Source: Patella vulgata (taxonomy: Eukaryota > Mollusca > Gastropoda > Patellidae). From it: DNA of 64,000 nt. How positions within the stretch are numbered: position 1 is the stretch's first letter; each line of letters opens with the position of its first letter. The position numbers and the translations under genes are program-made. The notes below the pieces were generated by a model. That model saw nothing but the letters and a program-made list of their open reading frames with translations. It made no database searches and was not told the origin of the DNA. This document shows positions 30,885 through 43,289 of the stretch, piece after piece. Where the stretch lies: assembly GCF_932274485.2 (NCBI RefSeq), contig NC_065886.2:47603501-47667500 (forward strand). The letters run 5' to 3'.

Positions 30885-33143
30885 ACCAGCAATTGCCAGG
30901 CAAGATAAACCCATATTTTGCAAGAGATGGATAGAGAACAAGCTAAAAACAAAATCGATTTTTTGTGCAATCAGGGGCCATAATCCAGAAAGTTATGGTC
31001 TGCACAAATATAGAAAGGGACTGTGATCTTTGGGATATAAAGATATATTTTAAGTTTCATCAAAATTGGATAGAAATTGTAATCTCTAGAGGGTCCACAA
31101 CCTTCGTATTACATACTTTTACACACTTTGCGTACAAAGAACGCCATTTTGTCTCGTTTCGATTTTCCCCTTCATTATGGTGGAATAGTGATATATGTGA
31201 CTGGTGAAAGCCAAATGAGTCGGAAGTCGGTCATGCTCATTTAACACTACGATGTCAAATAGCTACTTGATCTTAAGTTTAAAAAAAAATTATTTTTTTG
31301 CGAAATCCGATGCTTTACTTGTCTATTATTGGAGTAATCCAGACAAATTTAAATATTTAATTAATTTAGTGTATAAATTGGGTGTTTTGTAAGTAGTGTC
31401 ATTAAAATCAATGCTAAAAACAAAACTTTATTTCAACTTTGTGCATAACTTTTTTAATTTTCATCCAATCTTTACATTTTATATTTCATTGAAAAGCTTA
31501 TAACATGTACTTTCTGAATATATGCATAACTCAAATATTATTTTTTACCCCAAATGGTGGTTCCCCCTTGTCAGTGATGCAGGACGGAGGGCCTGACAAG
31601 GACAGCTGTCTAGTCGTTCGGATGGGACGAAAAACCGAGGTCCCGTGTATACATTGGAATGCACGTAAAAGATCCCTTGACAGTTGGAATTCGATATAAG
31701 AGTAGGCCGTAGTGCCGCTGTCCAGGCAAAAATTTCCCCCATAGCACACTTTATGGCGTACGTCCAGTTCGGAGCAGAACAGTAGGACGTTAAACCCCAT
31801 TTCATTTCATTTCATTACCCCAAATGACTCATTTGGCTCTCACCGGTCACATATTTAAACGTTTTTTAAAATCGGATTAAAAATTGTGACCTCTAGAGAA
31901 TCTAGAAACTTAAAAAGCATGATTTTTCGTACTATCATGGCCATAATCCAGGAAGTTACGGTCTGATATGCGCAAATAGCGAAAGGAACTAAGATCTTAG
32001 GGACATAAACATATTATTTAAGTTCCATCAAAATCGGATAACAACTGTGACTTCTAGAGGGTCCACAATCTTGGTGTGACTACTTTTACATTATTTGCGT
32101 ACAAGGAACCGCCATTTTGTTAGGCAGTTTTGGTTTGATTTTCACGTAATTGGAAAAAAATTGTGACCTTTAGAGGGTCCACAAGCTAAAAACGTGTTTT
32201 TTCGTACAATCAGGGGCCATAATCCAGGAAGATACATTTCGATATGCGCAAATATCAAAAGGAACGACATTTCAAGTTTCATCAAAATTGGATAAAAATT
32301 GTGTCCACAACCTTGGTATTACATACTTTCACACTATTTGCGTACAAGGAGTAGCCATCTTGTCTAGCAATTTCGGTTGGATTATTACGAAATTCGACCG
32401 CAAATTGAATACAAATTGTGACTTCTAGCTAGACTACAAGCTAAAAATGCGATTTCTCGAACAATCAGGGGCCATAATTCAGGAAGTTATGTTCAGATAT
32501 GCGCGATTATCGAAAGGACCCAAGATCTTTGAGATAAAAGCATAAATTTAAAGTTTCATCAAAATCGGTAAAAATTGTGGCCTCAGGAGGGTCCAGAAAC
32601 TTGATATACCATATTTTTACACTATTTGAGTACGAGGGGCGGCCATTTTGTCCGGCAGTTTTGGTCCGATTTTCATAACTCAACTCAAACTCAACCATCA
32701 TCTGGGTGTAACAGTGATATATTCACATGTTTTTTTAAATCAGATAAAAATAAAAATTGAGACATCTAGAGCGACCACAAGCTATAAACATGATTTTTCG
32801 TACAATCAAGGGCCATAATTCAGGAATTTAGGATTTGATATGCACGAATATCATAAGGAACCAGGTTCTTTGGGTTATAAACATGCATTTTAAGTTTCAG
32901 CAAAATCAGATAAAAGTTGTGATGTAGAGTGTCCACAAGCTACAGAGGCCATAATCCGATACATGCCAGTATTGAAAGGAACCGATATCTTTGGGAGATA
33001 GTCTTATATTTCAAGCTTAGTCTAAATCAAATAAAAATTGTGACCTGTAGAGTGTCCACAAACAAATTGTGGACGGATAGACAGACAGACAATCAGACGA
33101 ACCCATTTTAATAGACCCCTGCTTTCTTCGAAAGGCGGGGGAC
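30885..33143 (+). mobile_element. Satellite-cored element, ~330-bp core with hairpin end
   Basis: Degenerate head GCAATTGCCAGGCAAGATAAACCCATATTTTGC near 30887. Then about six core units ('caggggccataatccaggaag', 'gatatgcgcaaatatcgaaagg', 'tgacctctagagggtccacaa', 'cggccattttgtc') and hairpin GTCCACAA/TTGTGGAC (~33053-33074). A short GACA run follows, then the other end type, hairpin ..CCCCTGCTTTC/GAAAGGCGGGGGAC (to 33143), shared with the 146-bp element. A SINE sits inside at 31557-31814. Confidence 0.82.
31557..31814 (+). mobile_element. SINE with (ATTTC)n tail and 12-bp target duplication
   Basis: Perfect TTACCCCAAATG repeats flank it (31545-31556, 31815-31826). 258 bp: body 'tgatgcaggacggagggcc..gatgggacgaaaaaccgaggtccc', then a segment ending 'ggacgttaaaccccatttc' and the ATTTC tail. 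The tail module 'gttaaaccccatttc' is shared with the other SINE family. 5' truncated relative to the piece at 1-140. Confidence 0.92.
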
Positions 33144-33815
33144 AACGGATCTATACTCAGAGTTTTATCACTCTCACTTAATTAAAACTAAAATTATCGT
33201 GCCCCCAAGCATCAACCAATCAGATTGCTTATCTCTGCTTATCATCGAACACCATCAAGGCATTTACGCCTACACCAACTACCTCAGTTAGAAGGAGAGT
33301 TATTATGTTCCAATGTCTCGACCAATCAAATTGCTTATCGCTCTGCTTTCCCTGAGCAGAAGATGCTCATTATCGAAATTAGTCATGGTATTGATATCAC
33401 AAAACTATACACCAAGTGTCCTCATTCTCACTTAATTAGAACTAAAGTTATCGTGTCCCAAAGCATCAACCAATCAAATTGCTTATCTCTGCTTACCCTA
33501 AGCAGAAGATTCTCATCTTTGAACTCCATCAAGGCATTCACCTAATAAACACCTATGCCAAGTGTTATTGTGTTCCAATGTCTCGCCCAATCAAATTGCT
33601 TATCGCTCTGCTTACCCTTAGTCATGGTATTGATGTAATAAAACTATACACCAAATTTCATCACTCTCACTTAATTAGAACTAAAGTTATTGTGTCCCAA
33701 AGCATCAACCAATCTGCTTACCCCGAGCAGAAAATGCTCATCTTCAAACTCCATCAAAGCATTGACCTAATAAACACCTACACCAAGTTTGAACATTCTA
33801 TAGATAATGTCAATA
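33144..33815 (+). repeat. 146-bp satellite units, no termini
   Basis: Four to five diverged units of the same repeat as 29387-29955, starting directly after the hairpin end at 33143. Open frames across them (33225-33874) are periodic and not genes. Confidence 0.8.
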
Positions 33816-34971
33816 GAATATGCTGGAAATTTCAGTCAAATTGCTCGACTCTGAACCGTGATATTAGCTTTTGAATTTTAGGCCTAGCCTCGATCATCAT
33901 TACTAAAGTCGGTACAATAAAAAAACATAGTCTCGATTATCCATTTTTGTTTCAGCGCATACTGATAAGGTAGATCTTTTAAGGATGAATGGAAATTTTC
34001 AGAAATAAAGATATTCATTAAAAACAAATACACTGTGTAATTTAATATTACTAAGTAATGGAAAAGTGGTTAACCAAGATGTTGAAAAAGCTTTCCAAAT
34101 TGGGCTTCTGCAAAGCAGAGTAGAATATTGTAAATTGTAATATCATATGTATATTGTATGTATTTATGTAAAAAGAAAATACTGAAAAAATCTAATAGAT
34201 ATTTGTGACCGCGTATATCAAAGTGAGTCGAAATACGCAAAATCTAATTTTGGACTAGAGACAAAATAAGTGAAAATATTGATTTTGATCGAAATTGAGA
34301 TTTTTACAAAAATGAGTCTATAAATATACTATCTATCGACACAAAAGATCAAAATAGCAATAAAAGATTTGAGAACACCTTTGTTTGAATGTTTTGTAAG
34401 AGTACCATATTCTTAAATCTGTCCTATTTGTTAAAATTCTCGGCGACATTAGTTATTTTTCTTCGCTCGCTGCGGGATGACCGGTCATTCCTCTTGCATA
34501 ATAATTGGCATCATTGTAAAGCGGAGAATCTCTAGTTTACAAATATGATCAAATTTGTGTCGATGAATTGATTTTAAACGGATACAACTCGTTTGCTGAT
34601 TGGTCCAGACACTGAGTGAAAAGCATTATATTTATGTGGCTGACTCGAGTGGGCGATAAATATTTGGTTTTGGCAATAATGTTTTTGGGTACCTACATGC
34701 GATTCACTCTCATAAATGGCAGAAAAAAATTAATTCTGATCGTATATAGATTACCGTTGAGTGTTAATCCAAACCACGTGGCTGATTATGTAAATTAATC
34801 GACATGCGGGTGGGTGTCATTGAGTAATACTAATCAACTGTCATGGGTCAATGATAAAGCCGTCGACAACTCCATATTTACTCTGAATAATTAATCCAAG
34901 CAGTGATTATCTGATAACTCCTATCATCTTTCAAAAAAAATAATTTAGAGGCCTTAAATGGAAATAAAACC
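33816..34971. other. Intergenic, no gene seen
   Basis: AT-rich, with no recognised repeat. A 60-codon frame at 34616-34798 has no recognisable domain. Confidence 0.4.
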
Positions 34972-36080
34972 AGCGGCTGCCAGGCAGGATACGCCCACAT
35001 TTTCGAGAGATGGATAGAGAACAAGCTAACAAGAAAGTGATTTTTCCTACAATCAAGGGCCATAATTCAGGAAGTTACGGTCCGATATGCGCGAATATCG
35101 ACAGGAACTGAGATCTTTGGGTTATAAACTTACATTTCAAGTTTCAACAAAATCGGATAAAAATTGTGACCTCTATAGTGTCCAGAACCTTGATATACCA
35201 TATTTTTACGCTATTTGAGAACGAACAGCGGGCATTTTGTCTGTCAATTTTGGGCCGATTTTCACGAAATTCGAACTCAGCCGTCCTTAGGGTGTAACGG
35301 TGATATAATTGAACGTTTTTTTAAATAGGATAAAAATTATGACCTCTATAGGGTCCACAAGCTAAAAACACGATTTTTGGTACAATCAGGGGCCATAATT
35401 CAAGAAGTTACGGTCCGATGTGCACGAATATCGAAAGGAACCAAGATCTTTGGATTATCAACTTAGATTTCAAGTTTCAACAAAATTGGATAAAAATTGC
35501 GATCTCTATAGTGTCCACAACATTGATATACCATATTTTTACGCTATTTGAGAACGAACGGCGGCCATTTTGTCTGTCAATTTCGGGCCGATTTTCACGA
35601 AATTCGAACTCAGCCATCCTTAGGGTGTAACGGTGATATAATTGAATGTTTTTTTAAATCGGATAAAAATTATGACCTCTATAGGGTCCACAAGCTAAAA
35701 ACATGATTTTTGGTACAATCAGGGGCCATAATTCAGGAAGTTACGGTCTGATATGCGCAAATATCGAAAGGAACCGAGATCTTTGGATTATCAACTTAGA
35801 TTTCAAGTTTCAACAAAATCGGATAAAAATTGTCACCTCTATAGTGTCCACAAGCTAAAAACGTGATTTTTTGTACAAACAGGGGCCATAATCCATGAAG
35901 TTTCGATCCGATACATGCCAATATCGAAAGGAACCGAGATCTTTTGGAGATAAACCTATATTTCAAGTTTCGTCAAAATCGGATAAGAATTGTGACCTGT
36001 AGAGTGTCCACAAACAAATTGTGGACGGACGGACAGGGCGACGGCATAATACGTCCACATGAAAATGTGGGCGTATAAAA
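34972..36080 (+). mobile_element. Satellite-cored TIR element, best-preserved copy
   Basis: Left end GCGGCTGCCAGGCAGG followed by TIR ATACGCCCACATTTTC (34989-35004). The exact inverse GAAAATGTGGGCGTAT is at 36061-36076, followed by AAAA. Between them: a head 'gagagatggatagagaacaagcta', about three ~330-bp core units, hairpin GTCCACAA/TTGTGGAC (36006-36027), a very short GGAC run and 'gcgacggcataatacgtccacat'. No coding capacity. Architecture matches HINE/Helentron-derived or bivalve 'pearl' elements. Confidence 0.88.
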
Positions 36081-36604
36081 AATGGCCAATAATTTTCTTT
36101 TCGAAGAGAATTTTATTGATAGATGAATTCTCTTTACTGTCGCTTCTTCATACAGCATGCAAAGTAAGGAATGCATCTTGGATATTATTGTTTAAAATTC
36201 TCTTATCACCATGGGTCGAAAAAATGAGAATTACCAAAGAGCCGAATTGCGACGATTCTCGAGTCTGCCATTGTTTAATTACATCAAAGCCAGAATGCAC
36301 GAAAGTGAACCTAAGTATTTCTTGACTATGAAATTGACATTTCTATAGGGACTCATATTTTTATACCGTTACGGTACCTGAAAATAATAATAGACCTATC
36401 ATACACGCAAAATCTTATTTTAATTCATGTGTTACATGAGCACGCGTACACTGGGGTGCTTATTAATTGATGAGATTAACTGTTAATCTCACCAACGTTA
36501 TAATATACAAAACAGACTACTAATATATAGATTATTCTTCAGTATAATTAACACTATCATGTGAATATGCTGCATGTGTTATGGATGTTTCGTCACGAAA
36601 GGAG
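36081..36604. other. Intergenic, no gene seen
   Basis: AT-rich DNA between the TIR element and the SINE; 36591-36604 is the left target duplication of that SINE. Confidence 0.45.
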
Positions 36605-36879
36605 AGAGAGAGAGAGAAATGGGGTTTAACGTCCACTCGTCACAAACTAGGTCATTTCGGGACTAACATATGGTTTAACTTTATTTACATAATTCGCTTG
36701 CGCGTAGGGGTCTTTAGCAGTGGGAGGAAACCGGAGGCCCCGGCGAAAACCCACGAGGTTGGACAGGCGACCCTACTCCTTGCCACGTACAAGCGGGGAT
36801 TCGAAACCACGCCAGTCGACTCAATGACAGACTTTATGATACAGCGCGCGCACGCTAACCATTCAGCCATCCAACCCCC
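36605..36879 (-). mobile_element. tRNA-derived SINE, full-length, 14-bp target duplication
   Basis: Perfect CGTCACGAAAGGAG repeats flank it (36591-36604, 36880-36893). On the minus strand it starts GGGGGTTGGATGGCTGAATGG with A box TGGCTGAATGG and B box GGTTTCGAATCCC, a Ser/Leu-type tRNA head. Then comes the body 'cgtgggttttcgccgggg..ctgctaaagacccctac', 'gttagtcccgaaatgacc', and the tail 'ggacgttaaaccccatttctctctctc'. Reference copy for the family in this window. Confidence 0.93.
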
Positions 36880-36893
36880 CGTCACGAAAGGAG

Positions 36894-37379
36894 TGCATTT
36901 ACTACAATTTTCGTCGTCAGCACCCTTGAAATCCTAAATAAAAAAAATATTAAACGACAAAATAGCAAATAAATGGCGGATCAAATTTTAACTACGATTT
37001 TCGTCTTCAGCACCCCTGAAAACCCATGGGAAGATATATTCAACGACAAAACAGCAAATACATGGCCTGGTTGCTGTGGGATTTTGTTTTGGAACATACC
37101 AAATCCTTGATTTGCTTTTTCTCAAAACTTACTTTTGTGAGTTGGGTAGCTTCGAATGGACAGAGCTCAGTCAATTTTTGCCCGTTTCAAACAAACTATA
37201 CATCAAATTGAAGGTAATAAGTTGGAGAATGTAAAAATAACAATTACTCAATTTTTAAAATTTCCTCACTACGACTCAATATGCCATGGGGGGGGGGGGG
37301 GTCACATTTGTTCTTTATTTTGGCAGAGAAAATATATGGCTAAAATATTAAAATAAATTTGGCGGAAAAAAATTAAATA
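36894..37379. other. Intergenic, small duplicated module
   Basis: The segment 'ttttcgtc.tcagcaccc.tgaaa..atattaa.cgacaaaa.agcaaata.atgg' occurs twice (36909-36974 and 37000-37063). A G-run at 37287-37301. No gene. Confidence 0.5.
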
Positions 37380-37865
37380 TAATAAACGATAATTGCTGAA
37401 ATTCAATAGGCTACATCATGTCACTAACTTAAATGATGCATATAGATATCATACAGATCGGTTGACAACTTTTGCCATTACAGCATTCACAAGATTCAAC
37501 AAAATGAAAAAAGCGGCATAACTCTAGACGTAATTAACAGAAATTGCTGAAATTCAACAGGCTTTATCGTTCACTAATTTAAATGGTGCATATCAATTTC
37601 ATACAGATCGTATGATAATTTTTGTCATTAGAGCATTCACAAGGTTCAATAAAGTGCAACAAGGGTCATAACTCCAGAAGAAATATACCGAAATTGCTGA
37701 ATTCAACAGGATTCTTCATTTTACCAAATTTAAACAATGCATATAAATTTGATACAGATCTGATGATAAATATAGTCTGTAGAGTGTACACAAGAAATTA
37801 TGGACCATGTACCAATGGAAAGACAGATGGACGGAGGCAACAGCAATGTGGACGTATAAAAATGA
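37380..37865 (+). mobile_element. Satellite-cored element, ~156-bp core
   Basis: Three tandem units ('gaaattgctgaaattcaacagg..cattcacaaggttcaa.aaagtg') with anchors near 37395, 37549 and 37691. They are followed by 'gtagagtgtacacaagaaattatggac', a degenerate GACA run and the terminus AATGTGGACGTATAAAA (37844-37860). The same satellite lies inverted at 2400-3305. Shares its end with the 330-bp and 150-bp core elements. Confidence 0.8.
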
Positions 37866-38221
37866 ATTAAATCATTGGCAATAAGATTAACAGTTACGTT
37901 TTTATAATTACATATACAACTTTTTAAATATAGTTTATAACTCTTGCCTCATTTATCATTTAATAAACTATACCAAAAAGAACAAACAAAATCACTCTCA
38001 GTAAAATCAACAGTTATAAACTGTAATAAAAAAAAAATGAGGTGGCTGGCAGTTGTCCTCGCCAGCAATTGTCCAACTGGCAGTTGTGATTTATATTTCA
38101 TGTCTGTGATTAATATCCGACTATCATAAAAAAAATGGCCAATTAAAAACTAACATATAATGAGTTATATGTTCTTTGAGAAAATATTCAGATAGCCTAA
38201 ATTATCTGCTAGCTATTATGT

Positions 38222-38432
38222 ACAATACAAAAACAGGGTAAGTGATATTATCAATTCTTTCCAAAGACAGAACACTTTATCAGAATTTTAAAAGAAAAAA
38301 TTTACAAATTTAATAGTTTAATATCAGTATCTTTTCAAATAAAGCAACCAAACAGTTTTCCAATATGTGCGAACAAGTTCCTGCACACTTTTACATGTAT
38401 AAATAGAATTGTTACTTTGATCAAGGAGCCGT
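38222..38432. repeat. ~210-bp dispersed repeat, copy 1
   Basis: Matches 59396-59630 in the same orientation ('gggtaag.gat', 'tttaatatcag', 'ttttcaaat.aa.caaccaaac', 'gaattgtt.cttttgatca'). Diverged, origin unknown. Confidence 0.6.
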
Positions 38433-39340
38433 TACTGATCCCATGCTCTGCACACACTATTCTTGAAATGGTGAGACATGAAATCTGCAATTGTTGGGTT
38501 GACAGTTGAAGTATATTATTTAGGAATCCGGTTATATGGTACAAATTTGAACACACCAATAATAACTCGTTCGATATTTATAAATGACGACATTACATTT
38601 TGTAAGATAGATTAAGGTCAATATTTTTATTTTATTAAATGCAACTTTATCTATAAGTAGCGTGACTATATGGTACGCAGTATAAATGCCAGGAGGTCGA
38701 TAAGAATAGAAGACAACAAGCCTCGAAAAATGATTTCGTGTGAATTTGGTCGTGTTTCTTTGATCTGTTATATCAAGGGGCAATTCTGTAATTGCATAAA
38801 AACGACTACATTATAAGTTAAATGCTCTGGAATGAGGATCGTTTGATTGTATGCGATGTAAATTTAGTGAAAAGCTAAAGTAATTTTGCTATGACTAATT
38901 TTGTTGATGAAATCGGTCGGTCGAGATTCCCCCTTTTGTCTCAGAATCAACCACCACTCTGACGGAAGATATTCTCTTGGCTAAAAAATCTTTATTCTCT
39001 CAGCCACGATTTAACCACCTAATGTGTAAATAATTTGTGTATAACCAATACAAATGTGAATGGACACATGAACGGACATGATCCATCAAATGAAAATGCA
39101 GGCTTTTAAAATCTATAGCCTCTATCGTTTCACAAGCCAATTGTTGAAGTATTGACGACAATAGGGTTGTGATAAAAGGGTTCCAACTCTTACCTCAGCC
39201 GCACTGTAGGTCTGAACCTTCATTAAATTTGTCTTCCGGAAAGTAAATATCGCTACAGCTAGCACTATAAAATCAAAGATAAATCAAATTTAATTAACGT
39301 AGTCCCTGTGTGCTTAAGCAAATGTGCCCACTTATTTAGA
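38433..39340. other. Intergenic, no gene seen
   Basis: AT-rich; nothing recognised. Confidence 0.4.
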
Positions 39341-39612
39341 GAGAGAGAGAGAAATGGGGTTTAACGTCCACTCGACACAAACTATGTCATTTCGGGACTA
39401 ACATATGGTTTTAATTTTATTTTAATAATTTGCTTGCGAGTAGGGGTCTTTAGCAGTGGGAGGAAACCGGAGGACCCGGAGAAAACCCATGAGGTTGGAC
39501 AGGCGACCCCACTCCTTGTCACGTACAACCGGGATTCGAAACCACGCCACTTGACTTAATGACAGGCCTTATGATACAGCGCGTGCGTGCTAACCATTCG
39601 GCCATCCACATT
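39341..39612 (-). repeat. tRNA-derived SINE, nearly full-length
   Basis: Same family as 36605-36879 with the tRNA head at its right end ('ctaaccattcggccatcc') and (AG)n at its left. Target duplication not clear. Confidence 0.9.
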
Positions 39613-40057
39613 CGGCCATGCAAATTCTTAATAACTGGATATATCGAAACCAGTTTTACCAAATGAAGAAAATTGCACTAAAAACAACAGATGTTTGGAT
39701 TTCTTAAATTTATTTTTGAACCCAAAATAGAATTTAGTAACCCTGAAAACGTTTTAGATATATTTTAAAAGCAATATCCACATGGAAAGTATCCCCAACA
39801 TGGATTCTTTTTGACACAATCTTATATTTTTTTATTTCATTTTGGCGGCCATTATGGGGATTTTGAAATTATTTTTTAGATCAGAATTCAACCAAATGAC
39901 ATCAAAAACTATGTGAAAGACAACAGGCCAAAATAATGATTAATTTAAATTTAGACATGTTGGATTCCACTTTGAATTTCTGCCATGTTGGATTTTCAAA
40001 ATTGATTTTTTAAATTCAGAGACACCACATAAAAGACACAGTACACTGAGAAGTAGT
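39613..40057. other. Intergenic, no gene seen
   Basis: AT-rich, with a few 'gccatgttggatt'-like repetitions (39840-40010). Confidence 0.4.
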
Positions 40058-40602
40058 AATAGTGTTATTTGTACGTTTAGGGTATAGATATCTACCGATT
40101 TTAGTAAATTTGTATGAATATCGGTAAAGTTCTAATTATCGCAACAAATCTAATACGAAGAAATTAACTGAAAGGTGATTTAATTACCGCCAGGGGTGAA
40201 AATCTCTGCGATGGTGCGTTTTCTGTATTGGGTGTGTTAATTAATGGACGGGTTGAAAACGATTGACACAGTGTGTATATTCTTGGTTTGGTGAGTTTTC
40301 TCGAAAGCGTGTTATAACTGAACCAAAGGTGTTTCATCAAGGACTGGCAGGCTTATTCTGACATGTAGGTATTAAATCTAATTTACCGTGCGATTTTCTT
40401 GTTCAACCGTGTGTTTTACACAGATCGGTCTTTTTTAAGTGTATGTCTTTATACATGGATTTATACGTGCTGTAGTTACATATGTGCGTTCTTATACGTA
40501 TTTCATTTCTTGATGAATACTACGTGTTTTATACTTCGTACCATAGTCGGGCTGCAGTCATTTATATATTTGTCTTTTTTTTGGTGGGTTTAATTTGTTT
40601 AT
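40058..40602 (+). repeat. ~550-bp dispersed repeat, + copy of an inverted pair
   Basis: Matches 44352-44935 as its reverse complement, from 'gtagtaatagtgttatttgtacgtt' to 'gtctttttttt.gtgggtt'. No TIR, tail or coding frame recognised. Confidence 0.8.
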
Positions 40603-43270
40603 ATATTATCGTGCGTACCACTGAACTATAAATGCACATTATTTACCAATATCCGGACCAGCCTCCATTGATATCAGACTAACGAATCTGTTTCAAAAGC
40701 AAGTTTATAAATATAAAATGGCGCAATTAATGAAAACCTCTTGGTTTTGTCATATCTATATTTACTACATGTGGGCATTTTTATTTATAAATGTATTGTT
40801 TCTTACCTGGGTTGTAAATAGGACTGTCCAATAAAAGAATAATTTCCACATATACAACAAATGATAATTCACATATCAAATAACACATATGCAAATAGGG
40901 ATATGCGCCTGCATCCACCCGCGGTGATATTGTCCATTGTCGAACTCAGGATAACCAGCTTGTCTTTGCATGCAAAATACAGAGCTATGTATGACCTAAT
41001 ATCCTTGAAACGTGTCCATATAACTGCTTGTGATTAGATCAAACGTTGTGTCACAAAGTTGTCTTTGCATGCAAAATACAGACCTTTGACTTAATATGGA
41101 AGTAGGGGCTTTATAACAACAGCTAAATTTAAACATGTGTTAATATCTCTATTGTTTCGATTGTATGAAATAGCTCTATTATTTTTCTCCCAGTACTAAA
41201 AAATTAGGGTTGAGTGGATCCAATTTTTATTATGTAATTTATATACGTGATGACAGATCAAGAGCACTGGCTCCATGTGTCGCCAATTTGTTCTATTTAT
41301 AAAAGCATGCAATCACCTTTGGGAAATCAGTTAGTTTCCAGTCTAAAATGACTTTAAAATTTCTTTTATTATATCGGTCATTTTAATTGAAAAGATTTTC
41401 ATAATATGCCATAGTAATTTGTGATTTTGTTTTTATTGTTAATTCTGTTTAATTGTGAACATTTCAAAATCTAAATATTTGACAAAAAGCAGATCTTTAA
41501 TCATGGATACAGGTTAAGAATAGTGATATAGCATGATTTATTTGTTAAAGATCCGTTAATTAGACCACTGTCTTTATAAAGATAGATTTCTGCAACAACA
41601 ACTTATTGCTGTAGTATTTCACTATACATGTATTTTAAGGTCATAGTTTTAAACTTAAATAGCTTCATTTGCAATATTTCTGGTCATATATCATGCTAAA
41701 TTGAGTCCCACATCATAAAAGTCTTTAACTTTTAGAACTGTGCATAGCACATATTATGTCCAGAATTGGACGTTTTAACCATTTTTGACGATTGCGAATC
41801 AACTCGCAGCCAGCGCTTGACGGTAGCAAATCAACTCGCGGACCCATCATACTTGGCAACGGCATTAGTGAAATAAAGCGCGAGATCAATCAACACATTT
41901 CTATTGTTTTTATTTCTTAAATTAATGGTGATTGAGTAAAAAAATAAAATATCTAATGAAAAGGAATGTTATATTCGCTAATTATCGAATAAAAAACGTA
42001 CGTTTCAACAAAGGATCTTCCTGTATTTACGTAATAGGTCAGAGGCTGAAAATTCACGAAGAATACATGTACTCGAGTTGAAATCAAGCATGTCGCCGCC
42101 ATCTTGAATACGCTTTCAAACAGACGATAACTTACGGCTAATAATTCTAGACTTTGGGAAGCTAAATTGAATCAAAACTTTTTGGATTTAATACAAGCTA
42201 CATAGAGGAATATTACATTGTCGAAGATTTCAACTATATATTTTTATTTTCGACACAATGAAGCAAAGAATACGACAATTCTGTCACATATCCAAAGAAT
42301 GGCAGAAATGTTAAATGCCGATAGCAATGAAGTGACCGTCATTTGGGGTGATATTTCTTTTTAAAAGTTATAATTATATTTACTTTGAACACTGCTACCA
42401 ACGCGAGGGACTATATTTGTGTTCTATTTAAAAAAAAAATTCTTAGGGGATGCTTATTCACGTTATTTTACCGTGGAACTGACTTTTCAACATTATTTAT
42501 AGTAATATAATTGCTACTTTGTACAATTGAATTTTATATCATTGGAAAGAACACGACAATCTGTGCATTTTTGTAACAGAGTATTATAGAAAATATTTTT
42601 TTTGTTATTTGCAATTTTGTAGAGGGTATTAGGATTAACAATAATCCACTAATTGGCTTAGGAATATGGGCCCTGCTGATTTAATGAGCTTAGGGGTAGG
42701 GTAGCTAATCTTTTAATTGGCTCAGGGTTAAATGGGTTAATAAATTTGATAAAGAAAACTATTTCAGAACAAAAATAATTTCTAATACATCTTTGATGTA
42801 ATTAATTGTTCGTTTTTTAAATAGTATCCACAACACATCTATATTAATTTACAGAGTCATATTTTGAATTTTAATAAACCAAGGGTCATTCAAAAAAATT
42901 ATTGTTGTGTTCTGATAAATTAAGTGTACCTGGGCCCTGTTTCTCGAAATCTTAACTTAAGATAAAATCGTAAACAAGCCCCATATTTATAATACACATT
43001 CCCTAAAATTGTTGAGCTGCGGTGATGATTAATTTATTACCCCTAATATAGTATGGCAAATAGGAGTTGTTATATAACATCTAGGTAAACGGTGATCCAA
43101 GTTAGTGTTCAGCAAAGCGTTCTTCCCGCTCTGATTGGCAGTTTGTGTGGTAATATCACTAGGGACCGGGTATCATTCAGATTTGATGAAAAAAGGAAAG
43201 AAACTGAGCTTACCATCTATAATCTAATACACATATTCAGTTATAGATTGCCATGCAGAAAGTGTTAAAT
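40603..43270. other. Intergenic, duplicated 25-mer, possible promoter at 42.1 kb
   Basis: Unannotated AT-rich DNA. 'ttgtctttgcatgcaaaatacaga' occurs at ~40961 and ~41060. A YY1-type motif lies at 42091-42103. No other coding signal. Confidence 0.45.
42091..42103 (-). promoter_or_regulatory. YY1-type AAGATGGCGGC motif at a possible gene start
   Basis: The minus strand reads CAAGATGGCGGCGACA, the YY1 consensus often found at the start codon of animal housekeeping genes. The ATG opens a 49-codon frame (MAATCLISTRVHVFF..) to ~41953. No downstream exon identified. Confidence 0.3.
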
Positions 43271-43289
43271 ACCATCAAGATTCATCAAA

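Noticed and set aside
30965-31207. Short frames in the 330-bp core repeats, also at 35418, 46136, 52716, 57614 and others
   Set aside because: All lie in 'ggggccataatccagg' satellite units; no recognised domain.
34616-34798. 60-residue frame with a hydrophobic segment
   Set aside because: Expected by chance in AT-rich DNA; no supporting signal.
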